Assembly (NCBI GenBank): GCA_024695815.1 | Contig: JAILHK010000015.1 | Span: forward strand, 1 to 34,543 | Length of the DNA: 34,543 bases | Reading direction: 5' to 3' | From: Prevotella sp. | GTDB taxonomy: Bacteria; Bacteroidota; Bacteroidia; Bacteroidales; Bacteroidaceae | Shown: piece by piece, positions 21,965 to 31,083 of the stretch | Layout: each line of letters begins with the position of its first letter | Position numbering within the stretch: position 1 is the first letter of the stretch | The notes under the pieces: generated by a model | The model's database searches: none | The model's input: only the letters and a program-made list of their open reading frames with translations | What the model was told of the DNA's origin: nothing | Made by a program: the position numbers and the translations under genes

Positions 21965-23746
21965 TTAGTCAAGTTTCAAAACAGCCAAGAATGCCTTTTG
22001 GGGCACCTCAACATTACCAATTTGTTTCATACGCTTCTTACCGCGCTTCTGTTTCTCCAACAGTTTACGCTTACGACTTACGTCACCGCCATAGCACTTG
22101 GCCAGCACATCCTTACGAACCTGCTTGACCGTCTCACGTGCAATAATCTTGGCACCGATAGCAGCCTGAATGGCAATATCGAACTGTTGACGTGGAATCA
22201 GCTCTTTCAACTTTTCGCACATTCGACGACCAAAAGTCACCGCATTGTCCTGATGAGTCAGCGTAGAGAGTGCATCCACGGGCTCGCCATTGAGAAGAAT
22301 GTCGAGTTTGATGAGTTTTGAAGGACGGAATGAATCAATATGATAATCGAACGAAGCATATCCCTTAGAGATACTCTTCAGCTTATCGTAGAAGTCAATA
22401 ACGATTTCGCCCAGAGGCAACATAAAATGCAGTTCCACACGATTTCCGCTGACATACTGTTGATCAAGCAGTTCGCCACGTTTGTCCAGACAGAGCGTCA
22501 TGATAGGACCAATAAAGTCTGCAGCCGTAATGATAGAAGCGCGGATATATGGTTCCTCGATATGATCAATAAGCGTTTGATCGGGTAATCCCGATGGGTT
22601 ATGCACCTCTTTCACCTCCCCCTGCTTCGTATAGCACATATACGAAACGTTGGGTACAGTGGTGATGACATCCATATCGAACTCACGATCCAGACGTTCC
22701 TGCACAATCTCCATGTGGAGCAAGCCAAGGAAGCCACAACGGAAGCCGAATCCCAATGCCACTGACGACTCCGGCTGGAATGTCAGCGAGGCATCGTTCA
22801 GCTGCAATTTCTCCAACGATGCGCGCAAGTTCTCATAGTCAGCGGGATCAATCGGATAGACACCAGCAAAGACCATAGGCTTCACCTCCTGGAATCCCTC
22901 GATGGCCTTTTCGCAGGGTCGCTCCACGTGCGTGATAGTGTCGCCCACCTTAACCTCCTTCGAGTTTTTGATACCACTGATGATATAGCCTACATCGCCC
23001 GTTCTCAACTCGTTACGAGGAATCATATCCATCTTCAATACGCCCACCTCGTCAGCATCGTATTCCATACCCGTATTAAAGAACTTAACCTTATCGCCCT
23101 TGCGGATAACGCCATTGGTTATCTTAAAGTAGGCAATAATGCCACGGAATGAATTGAATACCGAGTCGAATATCAATGCTTGCAGCGGTGCTTTTTCGTC
23201 GCCTACAGGATGAGGAATACGATCTACGACGGCATTAAGAATCTCGTCAACGCCCTCGCCGGTCTTTCCACTGGCACGAATAATATCTTCAGGATTACAT
23301 CCAATCAAGTCAACAATCTCATCCTCTACCTCATCGGGCATAGCGCTTGGCATATCTATTTTATTGATGACAGGGATAATCTCCAGATTGTTATCGATAG
23401 CCATATAGAGGTTAGAGATGGTCTGTGCCTGTACACCCTGTGTAGCATCTACCACCAGCAATGCACCTTCGCAGGCAGCAATACTTCTTGACACCTCATA
23501 CGAGAAATCCACATGTCCTGGGGTGTCAATCAAGTTCAATATAAATTTCTCTCCATCACGCTCATATTCCATTTGGATGGCATGACTCTTGATGGTGATA
23601 CCACGTTCACGCTCCAGGTCCATGTCGTCGAGCATTTGTCCTTCAGTCACCTGAATAGTCTTTGTGCGCTCCAACAATCTGTCGGCCAAAGTTGATTTAC
23701 CGTGGTCAATATGTGCGATGATACAGAAATTTCGGATATTCTTCAT
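21965..23746 (-). CDS. lepA: Elongation factor 4 (LepA), back-translocating GTPase
   Basis: LepA (593 residues) is a ribosome-dependent GTPase affecting translation fidelity and initiation. The G domain has [18 protein letters not shown] (P-loop), [12 protein letters not shown] (switch I), [12 protein letters not shown] and NKIDMPSA. The C-terminal LepA-specific domain is seen in [20 protein letters not shown] and [21 protein letters not shown] use ATG 23746 ([16 protein letters not shown]); the frame extends 9 codons further up to 23773, but that overlaps the -7 box at 23778-23771. It is divergent from the small lipoprotein gene. Confidence 0.97.
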   Translation of the reverse strand: MKNIRNFCIIAHIDHGKSTLADRLLERTKTIQVTEGQMLDDMDLERERGITIKSHAIQMEYERDGEKFILNLIDTPGHVDFSYEVSRSIAACEGALLVVDATQGVQAQTISNLYMAIDNNLEIIPVINKIDMPSAMPDEVEDEIVDLIGCNPEDIIRASGKTGEGVDEILNAVVDRIPHPVGDEKAPLQALIFDSVFNSFRGIIAYFKITNGVIRKGDKVKFFNTGMEYDADEVGVLKMDMIPRNELRTGDVGYIISGIKNSKEVKVGDTITHVERPCEKAIEGFQEVKPMVFAGVYPIDPADYENLRASLEKLQLNDASLTFQPESSVALGFGFRCGFLGLLHMEIVQERLDREFDMDVITTVPNVSYMCYTKQGEVKEVHNPSGLPDQTLIDHIEEPYIRASIITAADFIGPIMTLCLDKRGELLDQQYVSGNRVELHFMLPLGEIVIDFYDKLKSISKGYASFDYHIDSFRPSKLIKLDILLNGEPVDALSTLTHQDNAVTFGRRMCEKLKELIPRQQFDIAIQAAIGAKIIARETVKQVRKDVLAKCYGGDVSRKRKLLEKQKRGKKRMKQIGNVEVPQKAFLAVLKLD

Positions 23747-23770
23747 TATGATGTTCTTCTCTTTAAATTG

Positions 23771-23778
23771 CAAAAGTA
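23771..23778 (-). promoter_or_regulatory. -7 element of lepA (TACTTTTG)
   Basis: TACTTTTG followed by C on the minus strand, 25 bases before ATG 23746. It lies back to back with the lipoprotein promoter at 23821. Confidence 0.65.
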
Positions 23779-23820
23779 CAAAAAAAACATCAAACGGACC
23801 TCATTTTTGCTTTTTTTTCG

Positions 23821-23828
23821 TAATTTTG
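23821..23828 (+). promoter_or_regulatory. -7 element (TAATTTTG) of the small lipoprotein gene
   Basis: TAATTTTG followed by C, 31 bases before ATG 23859. A -33 element at the usual distance is not evident. Confidence 0.55.
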
Positions 23829-23858
23829 CAAGCAAAAAATTACAAAATAGTTACAAAT

Positions 23859-24245
23859 ATGAAGCATATTCTATTACTCGCTGTTTTAAGCATCATTTTC
23901 GTTTCCTGTCAAGAGCCGCTTGAAGAGCGTATTGCTCGCGAAAACAAAGAGTTCACCAAAACCAAGTGTCCGATGCCTCTGAACACCGAAAGTACAATGT
24001 ATCTGGACAGTATTGTGTTCGACATTTCCACTTTGACCCAGAGTCAGTATTTCCGTATCAGCGAATTTGCCATTCCCACAGATCAGCTTCGCCAGGCGCT
24101 TGTCGGCGAACTGAGACAAGAGCCTAAATACAAGGCCCACCGTGAAAAAGGCTACAGCTTTCACTATGTGTATCGCCATTTGAATAATCCCGACAGTATC
24201 CTTTTCGAAACAACCATCGTCAAGGAAGACTATCAAGAGAAGTAG
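23859..24245 (+). CDS. Small lipoprotein of unknown function
   Basis: A 128-residue protein with a lipoprotein signal (MKHILLLAVLSIIFVSCQEP, lipidated Cys at 17). The mature part is charged and contains TMYLDSIVFDISTLTQSQYF and GYSFHYVYRHLNNPDSILFE, suggesting a small alpha/beta domain. I do not recognise the family. The frame is open upstream to 23664, but that extension runs through the lepA start and promoter, so ATG 23859 is correct. It has its own promoter and a terminator directly after, so it is a single-gene unit. Confidence 0.8.
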   Translation: MKHILLLAVLSIIFVSCQEPLEERIARENKEFTKTKCPMPLNTESTMYLDSIVFDISTLTQSQYFRISEFAIPTDQLRQALVGELRQEPKYKAHREKGYSFHYVYRHLNNPDSILFETTIVKEDYQEK

Positions 24246-24267
24246 TAATCTGGAAATAAGGAAAAAG

Positions 24268-24307
24268 AAAAATAGCGAAGCTCGTTGAAAAAGCTTCGCT
24301 ATTTTTA
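24268..24307. terminator. Bidirectional intrinsic terminator
   Basis: AAAATAGCGAAGCT pairs with AGCTTCGCTATTTT around an 8-10 base loop, with A's before and T's after. It lies between the converging lipoprotein and yebC genes and can serve both. Confidence 0.85.
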
Positions 24308-24325
24308 TGATCTTAACCGATTTAC

Positions 24326-25060
24326 TTAAGCCTCCTCTTCGGGTTTCATGTTGGTGTAAACGGTCTGAACATCATCGAAGTCCTCGAGTTTCTCAACCAT
24401 CTTGTCGATTGTCTCGCGCTCCTCAGGTGTTACGTCCTTCAAATCGTTAGGAATACGAGTAAACTCAGCACCCGTCACCTCGAAACCATTTTCCTCAAGA
24501 TGCTTCTGCACAGCGCTGAAGCTTGAAGGATCGGCATAAATGGAGATGCTGTTTTCCTCCTCATCCTCGTCGAATTCGTCCTCAACACCATAGTCAATCA
24601 GGTCGAGAATCATCTCGTCCATATCAAGTCCATCCTTCTTTTTGAAGGTGAATACACTCTTGTGATCGAACAAGAACGACAGTGAGCCCTGAGTACCCAG
24701 GTTACCATTGAACTTATTGAATACCGAGCGAACGTCACCCACCGTACGAGTCGTGTTGTCGGTCAATGTTTCTACGAAGATAGCGATACCGTGAGGTCCG
24801 TATCCCTCGTATGTCACCTCCTTATAATCACTCTGGTCCTTACCCATTGCGTTTTTGATAGCACGCTCGATGTTATCCTTCGGCATATTCTCGCGCTTAG
24901 CGTTGGCAATGATAGCACGCAGTGCGGGGTTGTTTTCGGGCTCAGGACCGCCAGCCTTCACGGCAATAGCAATCTGCTTACCAATCTTAGTAAATGTCTT
25001 GGCCATGTGGCCCCATCTCTTCAGCTTTGTAGCTTTACGATATTCAAATGCTCTTCCCAT
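24326..25060 (-). CDS. YebC/PmpR-family protein (TACO1-like)
   Basis: A 244-residue YebC-family protein. Members were described as DNA-binding regulators and, more recently, as translation factors that help ribosomes through proline-rich or other slow sequences. The N-terminal signature GRAFEYRKATKLKRWGHMAK, the middle NMPKDNIERAIKNAMG, YEGYGPHGIAIFVETLTDN and TRTVGDVRSVFNK, and an acidic C-terminal domain are all present. The length is typical. It lies downstream of pheT on the same strand, separated by a repeat-bearing spacer, and may be co-transcribed with it. Confidence 0.93.
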   Translation of the reverse strand: MGRAFEYRKATKLKRWGHMAKTFTKIGKQIAIAVKAGGPEPENNPALRAIIANAKRENMPKDNIERAIKNAMGKDQSDYKEVTYEGYGPHGIAIFVETLTDNTTRTVGDVRSVFNKFNGNLGTQGSLSFLFDHKSVFTFKKKDGLDMDEMILDLIDYGVEDEFDEDEEENSISIYADPSSFSAVQKHLEENGFEVTGAEFTRIPNDLKDVTPEERETIDKMVEKLEDFDDVQTVYTNMKPEEEA

Positions 25061-25076
25061 TGTTTATATTTTTTTG

Positions 25077-25221
25077 CCCCCTAAGTTAGGGGGTTGGGGG
25101 TCTGAACACATGTTCATTGCCCCATTGTTATTATTATTCTATTAATTATCTCGTTCAGACCCCTGTCGTCCCCTCGCTCGGCTATGCCGCTTTGCTTTGC
25201 AAAGAACTTAGGGGACAAGGG
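25077..25221. repeat. Inverted pair of G/C-rich palindromic repeat units
   Basis: Unit A (25077-25107, CCCCCTAAGTTAGGGGG then TTGGGGGTCTGAAC) is mirrored by unit B (25153-25221, GTTCAGACCCCTGTCG to AACTTAGGGGACAAGGG), which carries an extra block of about 30 bases containing CGGCATAGCCG on the minus strand. The two face each other across about 45 A/T-rich bases, and B reaches to the base before the pheT stop codon. They belong to the same loose family as the repeats at 28663-28796 and 34099-34252. Confidence 0.65.
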
Positions 25222-27669
25222 TTAACGCAATTCTGCACCAAGCTGCTTCTTCAGTTGAGCAATCAACTTCTGCATGATGGCATCAATCTGCTTGTCGTTC
25301 ATGGTCTTTTCTGTGTCTTGCAGGATAAAGTTCACAGCATAAGACTTCTTTCCTTCTGGCAGGTTCTTACCCTCGTAAACGTCAAATAGTTCCACCTTCT
25401 TCAGCAGTTTCTTCTCCGTCTGACGTGCAATCTGTTCAATCTGTGCAAACTCTACGGCATTGTCGACCAACAGAGCCAGGTCGCGACTCACAGCAGGATG
25501 CTTAGAAATCTCAGTGAACGTCACCTCATTCTTCTTCGTAGCCTTCATCAACTGCGTCCAGTTGAGTTCAGCGAAGTAAACGGGCTGCTGCAGGTCGAAC
25601 TGCTTCAGGAGCTTCTTAGATAGGATACCCATCTCGATGAGCTTCTTTCCACCACGATTCTCGATCACAATGCCAGCCGAGAAGTTTGGATTCTCGCTCT
25701 TTTTCTGCACCATCAATCCCTGCTTCATGCCTATGCGACTCAGGATGTTCTGCACGTGTGCTGCCAGTTCGTAGTAGGTAGTATCTTCGTTAGGATGCGC
25801 CCATGAGCCTTCCACGCGCTTACCTGTCACCCAAAGACCCATGAAGTTCTCCTCCTTATAGGCCTGCATGGGGTTCTCCTCGTTCTTCTTCTCTGGGTCG
25901 AAGAAATAGCAGTTGCCAAACTCAAAGAAGTGCAGGTTAGCATTCTTACGCTTTACGTTATGCTCCACGCTTTCCAAACCGCCATAGAGCAAGGTCTGAC
26001 GCATCACGCCGAGGTCGCTTGACAGTGGGTTCATGATCTTCACCACGGTATCGTTCTCGCCATAGTATGCTGTCTTGGTCAGCGAGTTATTGAGAATTTC
26101 GTTGAAACCGGCACCCACCAGCTGCTCAGAGACCACATTCTGCAGTTTGTGCTTGCGGTCTTCCTCGGCCTTGATGACCAGACTTGACTTCAGCTGTGTG
26201 GGAATCTCTACATTATTATATCCATAGATGCGCAGGATATCCTCAACCACGTCACAGGGACGCTGCACGTCCACACGATAGGCAGGAATCTCCAGTTTCA
26301 GTCCCTCGGCCGTTGTCTCTAGCACCTTCATCTCCAGTGTTTCACAGATATTCTTGATGGTCTCTACGGGAATATCCTTACCCACCAGGTTGTGCACGTA
26401 GTCATATTTCAGGTCAACAACAGCATTTTCCATCTTCTCAGGATATACGTCGCATATCTCCATAGACACCTTACCGCCTGCCAGCTCCTTGCAAAGCAAG
26501 GCAGCCTGCTTCAGGGCATAGATTACGCCATTGGGGTCGATACCACGCTCAAAGCGGAACGATGCATCGGTAGAGAGACCGTGACGACGGGCCGACTTAC
26601 GAATCCATGTGGGGTGGAAATAGGCACTCTCCAGCACCACGTTCTTGGTGGTTTCATAGGTACCACTACCCTTTCCACCAAACACTCCAGCGATGCACAT
26701 TGGCTCCTCGGCATTACAGATAGCCAGGTCGCGTTCAGAGAGCTTGTGTTCTTCGCCATCGAGTGTAACGAAAGGTGTACCCTCGGGCATCGTCTTCACC
26801 ACGATCTTGCGGCCCTTCACCATGTCGGCATCAAAAGTGTGCAGAGGCTGTCCGTAGGCCATCATCACATAGTTGGTGATATCCACGATATTGTTGATGG
26901 GACGAAGTCCGATGGTGGTCAGTTTATTCTTCAGCCAGTCGGGCGACTCCTTTACTTCGCAGTCAGAGACGCTCACGCAAGCATATCGCTTACAGGCTTC
27001 AGTGTTTTGAATCTCCACCTCGATGGGTAGGTCGTTGTTATCAACTTTGAAATCGTCAACACCAGGACGATGCAAACTTGTATCGTAGCCATTCTGCTTC
27101 AACCAGGCATAGAGGTCGCGAGCCACGCCCCAGTGCGAGAGAGCATCGGCACGGTTGGCGGTGATGTCAACCTCGATGAGCCAGTCGCTCTCTAGGTTGT
27201 AATAATCTGCAGCAGGTGTGCCCACCACAGCATCCTCAGGCAGCACGATAATGCCTTCGTGACTAGTGCCTACACCAATCTCGTCTTCTGCACATATCAT
27301 GCCATTCGACTCAACGCCACGGAGCTTCGATTTCTTGATTACAAATTCCTGATCGCCGTCATAGAGCACACAACCCAAGTCGGCCACGATAACTTTCTGC
27401 CCAGCAGCCACATTGGGAGCACCGCACACGATCTGTGAAGGTTCGCCCTTGCCTAGGTCAACGGTGGTCACGTGCAAATGATCAGAATTGGGATGCACTT
27501 CGCATGTGAGCACTTTGCCCACATAGAGTCCTTTCAATCCACCACGTATGGATTGAACTTCTTCGAGAGCGTCAACTTCGAGTCCGGTAGAGGTCAGCGC
27601 ATCGCATACCTGCTGCGGCGAAAGGTCGAAATCAACGTATTCTTTCAGCCATTTATAAGAAATATTCAT
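25222..27669 (-). CDS. pheT: Phenylalanine-tRNA ligase beta subunit
   Basis: PheT (815 residues) pairs with PheS to charge tRNA-Phe. Domains in order: N-terminal region and tRNA-binding OB domain (about 40-150, VHPNSDHLHVTTVDLG), B3/B4 editing domain (about 210-385), B5 domain (about 405-475), the class II-like core, and the C-terminal anticodon-binding ferredoxin-like domain (SKHPAVSRDLALLVDN to the end). Length matches the family. pheS is not next to it. It has its own promoter 35-42 bases upstream, and no leader peptide is visible in that short leader. Confidence 0.97.
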   Translation of the reverse strand: MNISYKWLKEYVDFDLSPQQVCDALTSTGLEVDALEEVQSIRGGLKGLYVGKVLTCEVHPNSDHLHVTTVDLGKGEPSQIVCGAPNVAAGQKVIVADLGCVLYDGDQEFVIKKSKLRGVESNGMICAEDEIGVGTSHEGIIVLPEDAVVGTPAADYYNLESDWLIEVDITANRADALSHWGVARDLYAWLKQNGYDTSLHRPGVDDFKVDNNDLPIEVEIQNTEACKRYACVSVSDCEVKESPDWLKNKLTTIGLRPINNIVDITNYVMMAYGQPLHTFDADMVKGRKIVVKTMPEGTPFVTLDGEEHKLSERDLAICNAEEPMCIAGVFGGKGSGTYETTKNVVLESAYFHPTWIRKSARRHGLSTDASFRFERGIDPNGVIYALKQAALLCKELAGGKVSMEICDVYPEKMENAVVDLKYDYVHNLVGKDIPVETIKNICETLEMKVLETTAEGLKLEIPAYRVDVQRPCDVVEDILRIYGYNNVEIPTQLKSSLVIKAEEDRKHKLQNVVSEQLVGAGFNEILNNSLTKTAYYGENDTVVKIMNPLSSDLGVMRQTLLYGGLESVEHNVKRKNANLHFFEFGNCYFFDPEKKNEENPMQAYKEENFMGLWVTGKRVEGSWAHPNEDTTYYELAAHVQNILSRIGMKQGLMVQKKSENPNFSAGIVIENRGGKKLIEMGILSKKLLKQFDLQQPVYFAELNWTQLMKATKKNEVTFTEISKHPAVSRDLALLVDNAVEFAQIEQIARQTEKKLLKKVELFDVYEGKNLPEGKKSYAVNFILQDTEKTMNDKQIDAIMQKLIAQLKKQLGAELR

Positions 27670-27703
27670 TCCTAAAACAATTGTTTAAATTCGAATTCGG
27701 GTG

Positions 27704-27711
27704 CAAAGGTA
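27704..27711 (-). promoter_or_regulatory. -7 element of pheT (TACCTTTG)
   Basis: TACCTTTG followed by C on the minus strand, 34 bases before the pheT ATG at 27669. Confidence 0.65.
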
Positions 27712-27770
27712 CGAATAAACGAGCAAAGAACAAAATAAAAGCTCGCTTTTTATTTTTTCTTTCGAGTGCA

Positions 27771-27797
27771 AGTACCTTCGACGCAGTCAAAGGTACT
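27771..27797. repeat. Short perfect inverted repeat upstream of pheT
   Basis: AGTACCTT (27771-27778) and AAGGTACT (27790-27797) flank 11 bases. The minus strand also reads TACCTTTG here, matching the -7 consensus, so it may be an operator or promoter. It also lies just past the terminator of the aromatic operon. Confidence 0.4.
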
Positions 27798-27842
27798 AAA
27801 AAAAAATGAAAGACCCATCATATTCCTGATGAATCTTTCATT
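27798..27842 (-). terminator. Terminator of the aromatic amino acid operon
   Basis: Read on the minus strand, AATGAAAGA pairs with TCTTTCATT, extended by CATCA/TGATG inside, and is followed by nine T residues. It starts 20 bases after the tyrA stop. Confidence 0.85.
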
Positions 27843-27861
27843 CTATGATGCGTAAAAAAGG

Positions 27862-28656
27862 CTATCGTTTTATCTCGATGTCTCTTCGCACATTGTCGCG
27901 AATCTTGTTGAGGTAGCGCTTCATGCCATCGGCATCTTTTTGGTCGATAATCTCCAAAAGTTCCTTCAACTCTGTACGGATCTGCGCCACTTGGTCGTGG
28001 GTGTAGGGGTTGAACAGAATTTCCTGCAACAGATAATCGTCTTCGTTGAGCACACCCTTGGCTATGCGCATATGGCGCTTAAAGGTGGTGCCAGGTGCAT
28101 CCTGATGTTTCATCACGGCTGCGAAGACGAAGGTAGAGACGAAGGGGATGCTCAGCGAGTAGGCTACGGTTCTGTCATGCTCCTCAAAAGTATATTCATA
28201 GATATTGAGTCCCAGTTTGTTGTAAAGGTCTTTAAAGAAGCAGCGCCCCATGCAGTCGCCCTCTTGGATGATGATGGCATTTTCCTCAGAGAGTTGCTGC
28301 AGGTTGGCAAACGTAGGACCAAACATTGGGTGTGTAGAGACGTAGCGCATGCCCGTTTGTTCGTAGAACTCCTTTAGGTCGGTTTTCACACTGGCTATAT
28401 CGCTGATGATGCACTCCTTAGGCAGATATGGAATCACTTCTTTAAATACAGGAATGGTGTATTTCAGCGTCACTGCATTAATCAGCAGTTCGGGCTCGAA
28501 GGCCTTGATTTCTTCGTAGGTAGTAAACCGTTGGCAGTTGTAAGTAAAGCGCATGCGCTTGGCGTCGCGTTCGAACACAGCCACCTCGTGGTCAAAGCTC
28601 AGCAGGTCGATGAAAAAGCTTCCCATCTTTCCTGCTCCCATGACTAATATTTTCAT
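27862..28656 (-). CDS. tyrA: Prephenate dehydrogenase
   Basis: A 264-residue NAD(P)-dependent enzyme converting prephenate to 4-hydroxyphenylpyruvate on the tyrosine branch. The N-terminal Rossmann motif is MKILVMGAGKMGSFF. Further family features are ISDIASVKTDLKEF, STHPMFGPTFANL (the HPMFGP motif with the catalytic His) and HDRTVAYSLSIPF. No ACT domain is fused, so feedback control through this protein is not evident. It is the last gene of the pheA-aminotransferase-DAHP synthase-tyrA unit, separated from the preceding gene by a repeat-bearing spacer, and is followed by a strong terminator. Confidence 0.92.
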   Translation of the reverse strand: MKILVMGAGKMGSFFIDLLSFDHEVAVFERDAKRMRFTYNCQRFTTYEEIKAFEPELLINAVTLKYTIPVFKEVIPYLPKECIISDIASVKTDLKEFYEQTGMRYVSTHPMFGPTFANLQQLSEENAIIIQEGDCMGRCFFKDLYNKLGLNIYEYTFEEHDRTVAYSLSIPFVSTFVFAAVMKHQDAPGTTFKRHMRIAKGVLNEDDYLLQEILFNPYTHDQVAQIRTELKELLEIIDQKDADGMKRYLNKIRDNVRRDIEIKR

Positions 28657-28662
28657 AAAAAA

Positions 28663-28796
28663 GGCTCTCCCCCGACCCCTCCCTATGAGGGAGGGGAGTA
28701 GAATGTTTTGTCGGGGTATTCTACTTGATTAAGTTTTTATTATTTCAGAAGTAACCACTCCCCTCCCTCTAGGGAGGGGCTGGGGGGGTGGGTCTT
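28663..28796. repeat. Inverted pair of G/C-rich palindromic repeats inside the aromatic operon
   Basis: Unit C (28663-28704) contains CCCCTCCCT-ATG-AGGGAGGGG. Unit D (28753-28796), in opposite orientation, contains CCCCTCCCT-CT-AGGGAGGGG and a GGGGGGGTGGGTCTT flank matching C's reverse complement. They face each other over about 48 bases that include GTAGAAT/ATTCTAC. The pair sits between DAHP synthase and tyrA and could partly insulate or stabilise the mRNA. Confidence 0.65.
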
Positions 28797-29859
28797 ACTT
28801 ATTAATAATTTCTATCTGTTGACGAACACTCTCCTCGTGGATACCCTCGAAAACCTTGGCCACGAAGTCTGCGCCCATGCCCAGTAGAGAACCCTGGGCA
28901 CCACGCTTGGCCAGAATCTCATTGTAGCGCGAGGTTTGCAGCACGGTCATATTGTGTTCTTTCTTGTACTGACCAATCTCGCGACACACGCGCATACGCT
29001 TGGCCAGCAGGTCCATCAGCTGGTTGTCCAACTCGTCAATCTGCTTACGCAACTGCTGGATGCCTTCGGTGGTGGTGTGCTCGTCGCGAATCACCAACAG
29101 CGAGAGGATGTAGTCGAGCACATCGGGTGTCACCTGCTGAGCAGCATCGCTCCATGCTTTGTCGGGGTCGCAGTGGCTCTCTACGATGAGTCCGTCGAAG
29201 CCGAGATCCATAGCCTGCTGACAAAGTGGTGCTATAAGTTCGCGGCGTCCGCCAATATGTGAGGGGTCGCAGATGATGGGCAGGTCTGATATGCGGCGAT
29301 GCAACTCAATGGGAATCTGCCACATAGGCATGTTGCGATAAATCTTTTTATCGTAAGACGAAAAACCGCGGTGAATGGCGCCAAGACGCTTCACGCCAGC
29401 TTGATTAAGACGTTCCAGAGCTCCGATCCAAAGCTCCAAGTCGGGGTTCACGGGATTCTTAACAAACACGGGTACATCGACGCCCTGAAGCGAGTCGGCC
29501 AGTGCCTGCATGGCAAAGGGGTTGGCCGATGTGCGGGCACCAATCCATAGAATGTCGATACCATATTTCAAAGCCAGCTCCACATGCTCGGGCGTAGCCA
29601 CCTCGGTAGATACCAACATCTTGGTTTCCTCTTTAACCTGCTTCAGCCATTTCAGGGCAGGTTCCCCATGCCCCTCGAAGCCACCAGGCTTGGTGCGTGG
29701 TTTCCACACGCCAGCGCGGAAGTTGTGGCAGCCTTTCATAGCCAACTGTTTAGCTGTGGTCATTACTTGCTCCTCGGTCTCGGCAGAGCAAGGTCCTGCA
29801 ATCACGAAGGGACGTTCGTTGTCACTAGGCAAATTCAATGGTGATAATTCTAGTTCCAT
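28795..29859 (-). CDS. Bifunctional DAHP synthase / chorismate mutase
   Basis: A 354-residue fusion covering the first step of aromatic synthesis (phosphoenolpyruvate plus erythrose 4-phosphate to DAHP) and chorismate to prephenate. Residues 1-255 are a type I-beta DAHP synthase: FVIAGPCSAETEEQV, FRAGVWKPRTKPGGFEGHGE, STEVATPEHVELAL, WIGARTSANPF, VKNPVNPD, IHRGFSSYDK, CDPSHIGGRRELI. Residues 265-354 are an AroQ-type chorismate mutase (LRKQIDELDNQLMDLLAKRM, then RVCREIGQYKKEHN). The mutase domain can also serve as a prephenate-sensing regulatory part. It starts 2 bases after the aminotransferase stop, so the two are translationally coupled. Confidence 0.93.
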   Translation of the reverse strand: MELELSPLNLPSDNERPFVIAGPCSAETEEQVMTTAKQLAMKGCHNFRAGVWKPRTKPGGFEGHGEPALKWLKQVKEETKMLVSTEVATPEHVELALKYGIDILWIGARTSANPFAMQALADSLQGVDVPVFVKNPVNPDLELWIGALERLNQAGVKRLGAIHRGFSSYDKKIYRNMPMWQIPIELHRRISDLPIICDPSHIGGRRELIAPLCQQAMDLGFDGLIVESHCDPDKAWSDAAQQVTPDVLDYILSLLVIRDEHTTTEGIQQLRKQIDELDNQLMDLLAKRMRVCREIGQYKKEHNMTVLQTSRYNEILAKRGAQGSLLGMGADFVAKVFEGIHEESVRQQIEIINK

Positions 29860-29861
29860 AA

Positions 29862-31022
29862 TTATATTGCTTTTTTGATTCTTTCCAATGCTTGTTTAAT
29901 TTTTTCCTCCTTGGCACACAGCGAGATACGTATGTAGCGATTGCCGTTAGAGCCAAAGATGAAGCCTGGGGTGATGAAGACGCGGGCCTCATGGAGCACA
30001 CGCTCGGTCAGGTCTTCTACGTTCTTCACGCCATCGGGTATGCGTCCCCAGAGAAACATGCCCACCTGGTTGCTGTCGTAGGTGCATCCCAGTGCTTCCA
30101 TGATTTTCTCGGCCCACTGACGTCGGCGTGCATAGGTCTCTATGTTGTATTCGCGGTGCCAGCGCTCGTCGTTGTCTAGAGCCTCGGCAGCAGCCAACTG
30201 TATGCCGCGGAAGGTGCCACTATCCACATTGCTTTTGATCTTCAATATCCACTGGATAAACTGTGGGTTAGACACGCACATACCCACACGCCATCCTGGC
30301 ATGTTATGACTTTTCGACATAGAGTTGAACTCTATGCAGCAGTCCTTGGCGCCAGGCACCTGCAGCAGCGAGAGTCGCTCTTCGCTGAGGATGAAGCTAT
30401 AGGGGTTGTCGTTCACCACCACGATATTGTGGGCCTTGGCAAACTGCACCAATCGTTCGTAGGTGGCTCGCTGGGCGCGTCCGCCCGTCGGCATGTTGGG
30501 ATAGTTGGTCCACATCAATTTCACGTGCGAGAGGTCCATTTTCTCCAGCTCGTCAAAGTCGGGCTGCCATCCACAATCCTCGCGCAGGTTGTAGTTCACA
30601 ATCTTGGCTCCAAGTATCTTCGAAAGCGATGTGTAGGTAGGATAACCTGGGTTGGGCACCAGCACCTCGTCGCCTGGGTTCACGAAAGCCAGTGTGACGT
30701 GTAGGATACCTTCTTTCGAACCGATGAGTGGCAACACCTCGGTCTTTCCGTCAACATCCACGTTGTACCATCGCTTATAGAAGCGCGCCATAGCCTCGCG
30801 CAGCTCTGGCGTGCCCATCGTGGGCTGATAGCCGTGGGCGGTGGGTTCGTTGGCCACCTCACAAAGTTTGTCGATGGTCTGTTTCGAAGGTGGCATATCG
30901 GGACTGCCGATAGCCAGGGAAATGATGTCCTTGCCTTCTGCATTCAGTTGGGCTACCTCTTTCAGTTTACGACTGAAGTAGTACTCCTGTACTAAATTTA
31001 ATCTTTCTGCTGGTTGTATCAT
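29862..31022 (-). CDS. Class I/II aminotransferase of the aromatic operon
   Basis: A 386-residue PLP aminotransferase resembling LL-diaminopimelate/aromatic aminotransferases. Landmarks are SLAIGSPDMPPSKQTI, YQPTMGTPELREAMARFY, LIGSKEGILHVTLAFVNPGD, YPNMPTGGRA, NDNPYSFIL, the PLP-lysine segment NSMSKSHNMPGWRVG (Lys237) and GNRYIRISLCAKEEKI. Its position between pheA and DAHP synthase-mutase indicates that it makes phenylalanine and tyrosine from phenylpyruvate and hydroxyphenylpyruvate. Transamination of prephenate is an alternative, but the presence of PheA and TyrA favours the first reading. Confidence 0.88.
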   Translation of the reverse strand: MIQPAERLNLVQEYYFSRKLKEVAQLNAEGKDIISLAIGSPDMPPSKQTIDKLCEVANEPTAHGYQPTMGTPELREAMARFYKRWYNVDVDGKTEVLPLIGSKEGILHVTLAFVNPGDEVLVPNPGYPTYTSLSKILGAKIVNYNLREDCGWQPDFDELEKMDLSHVKLMWTNYPNMPTGGRAQRATYERLVQFAKAHNIVVVNDNPYSFILSEERLSLLQVPGAKDCCIEFNSMSKSHNMPGWRVGMCVSNPQFIQWILKIKSNVDSGTFRGIQLAAAEALDNDERWHREYNIETYARRRQWAEKIMEALGCTYDSNQVGMFLWGRIPDGVKNVEDLTERVLHEARVFITPGFIFGSNGNRYIRISLCAKEEKIKQALERIKKAI

Positions 31023-31054
31023 ATTTAGTCTTTTTATTATTTCACAAGGAAAAA

Positions 31055-31082
31055 CTCTCAGTTCTCACCTCTCAGTTCTCAG
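31055..31082. repeat. Short tandem repeat between pheA and the aminotransferase gene
   Basis: CTCTCAGTTCTCAC at 31055-31068 is repeated at 31069-31082 with one mismatch. It lies in the 61-base spacer inside the operon. Its role, if any, is unknown. Confidence 0.5.
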
Positions 31083-31083
31083 T

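Noticed and set aside
23664..23858. 65-residue N-terminal extension of the small lipoprotein
   Set aside because: It would run through the lepA start and both promoters, while ATG 23859 begins a textbook lipoprotein signal peptide.
26392..27030. 212-aa plus-strand ORF antisense to pheT, and other long antisense ORFs (for example 1392-1841, 15370-15840, 20353-20808, 32210-32650)
   Set aside because: They are shadows of well-supported genes on the other strand, with no promoter and no protein-family features.
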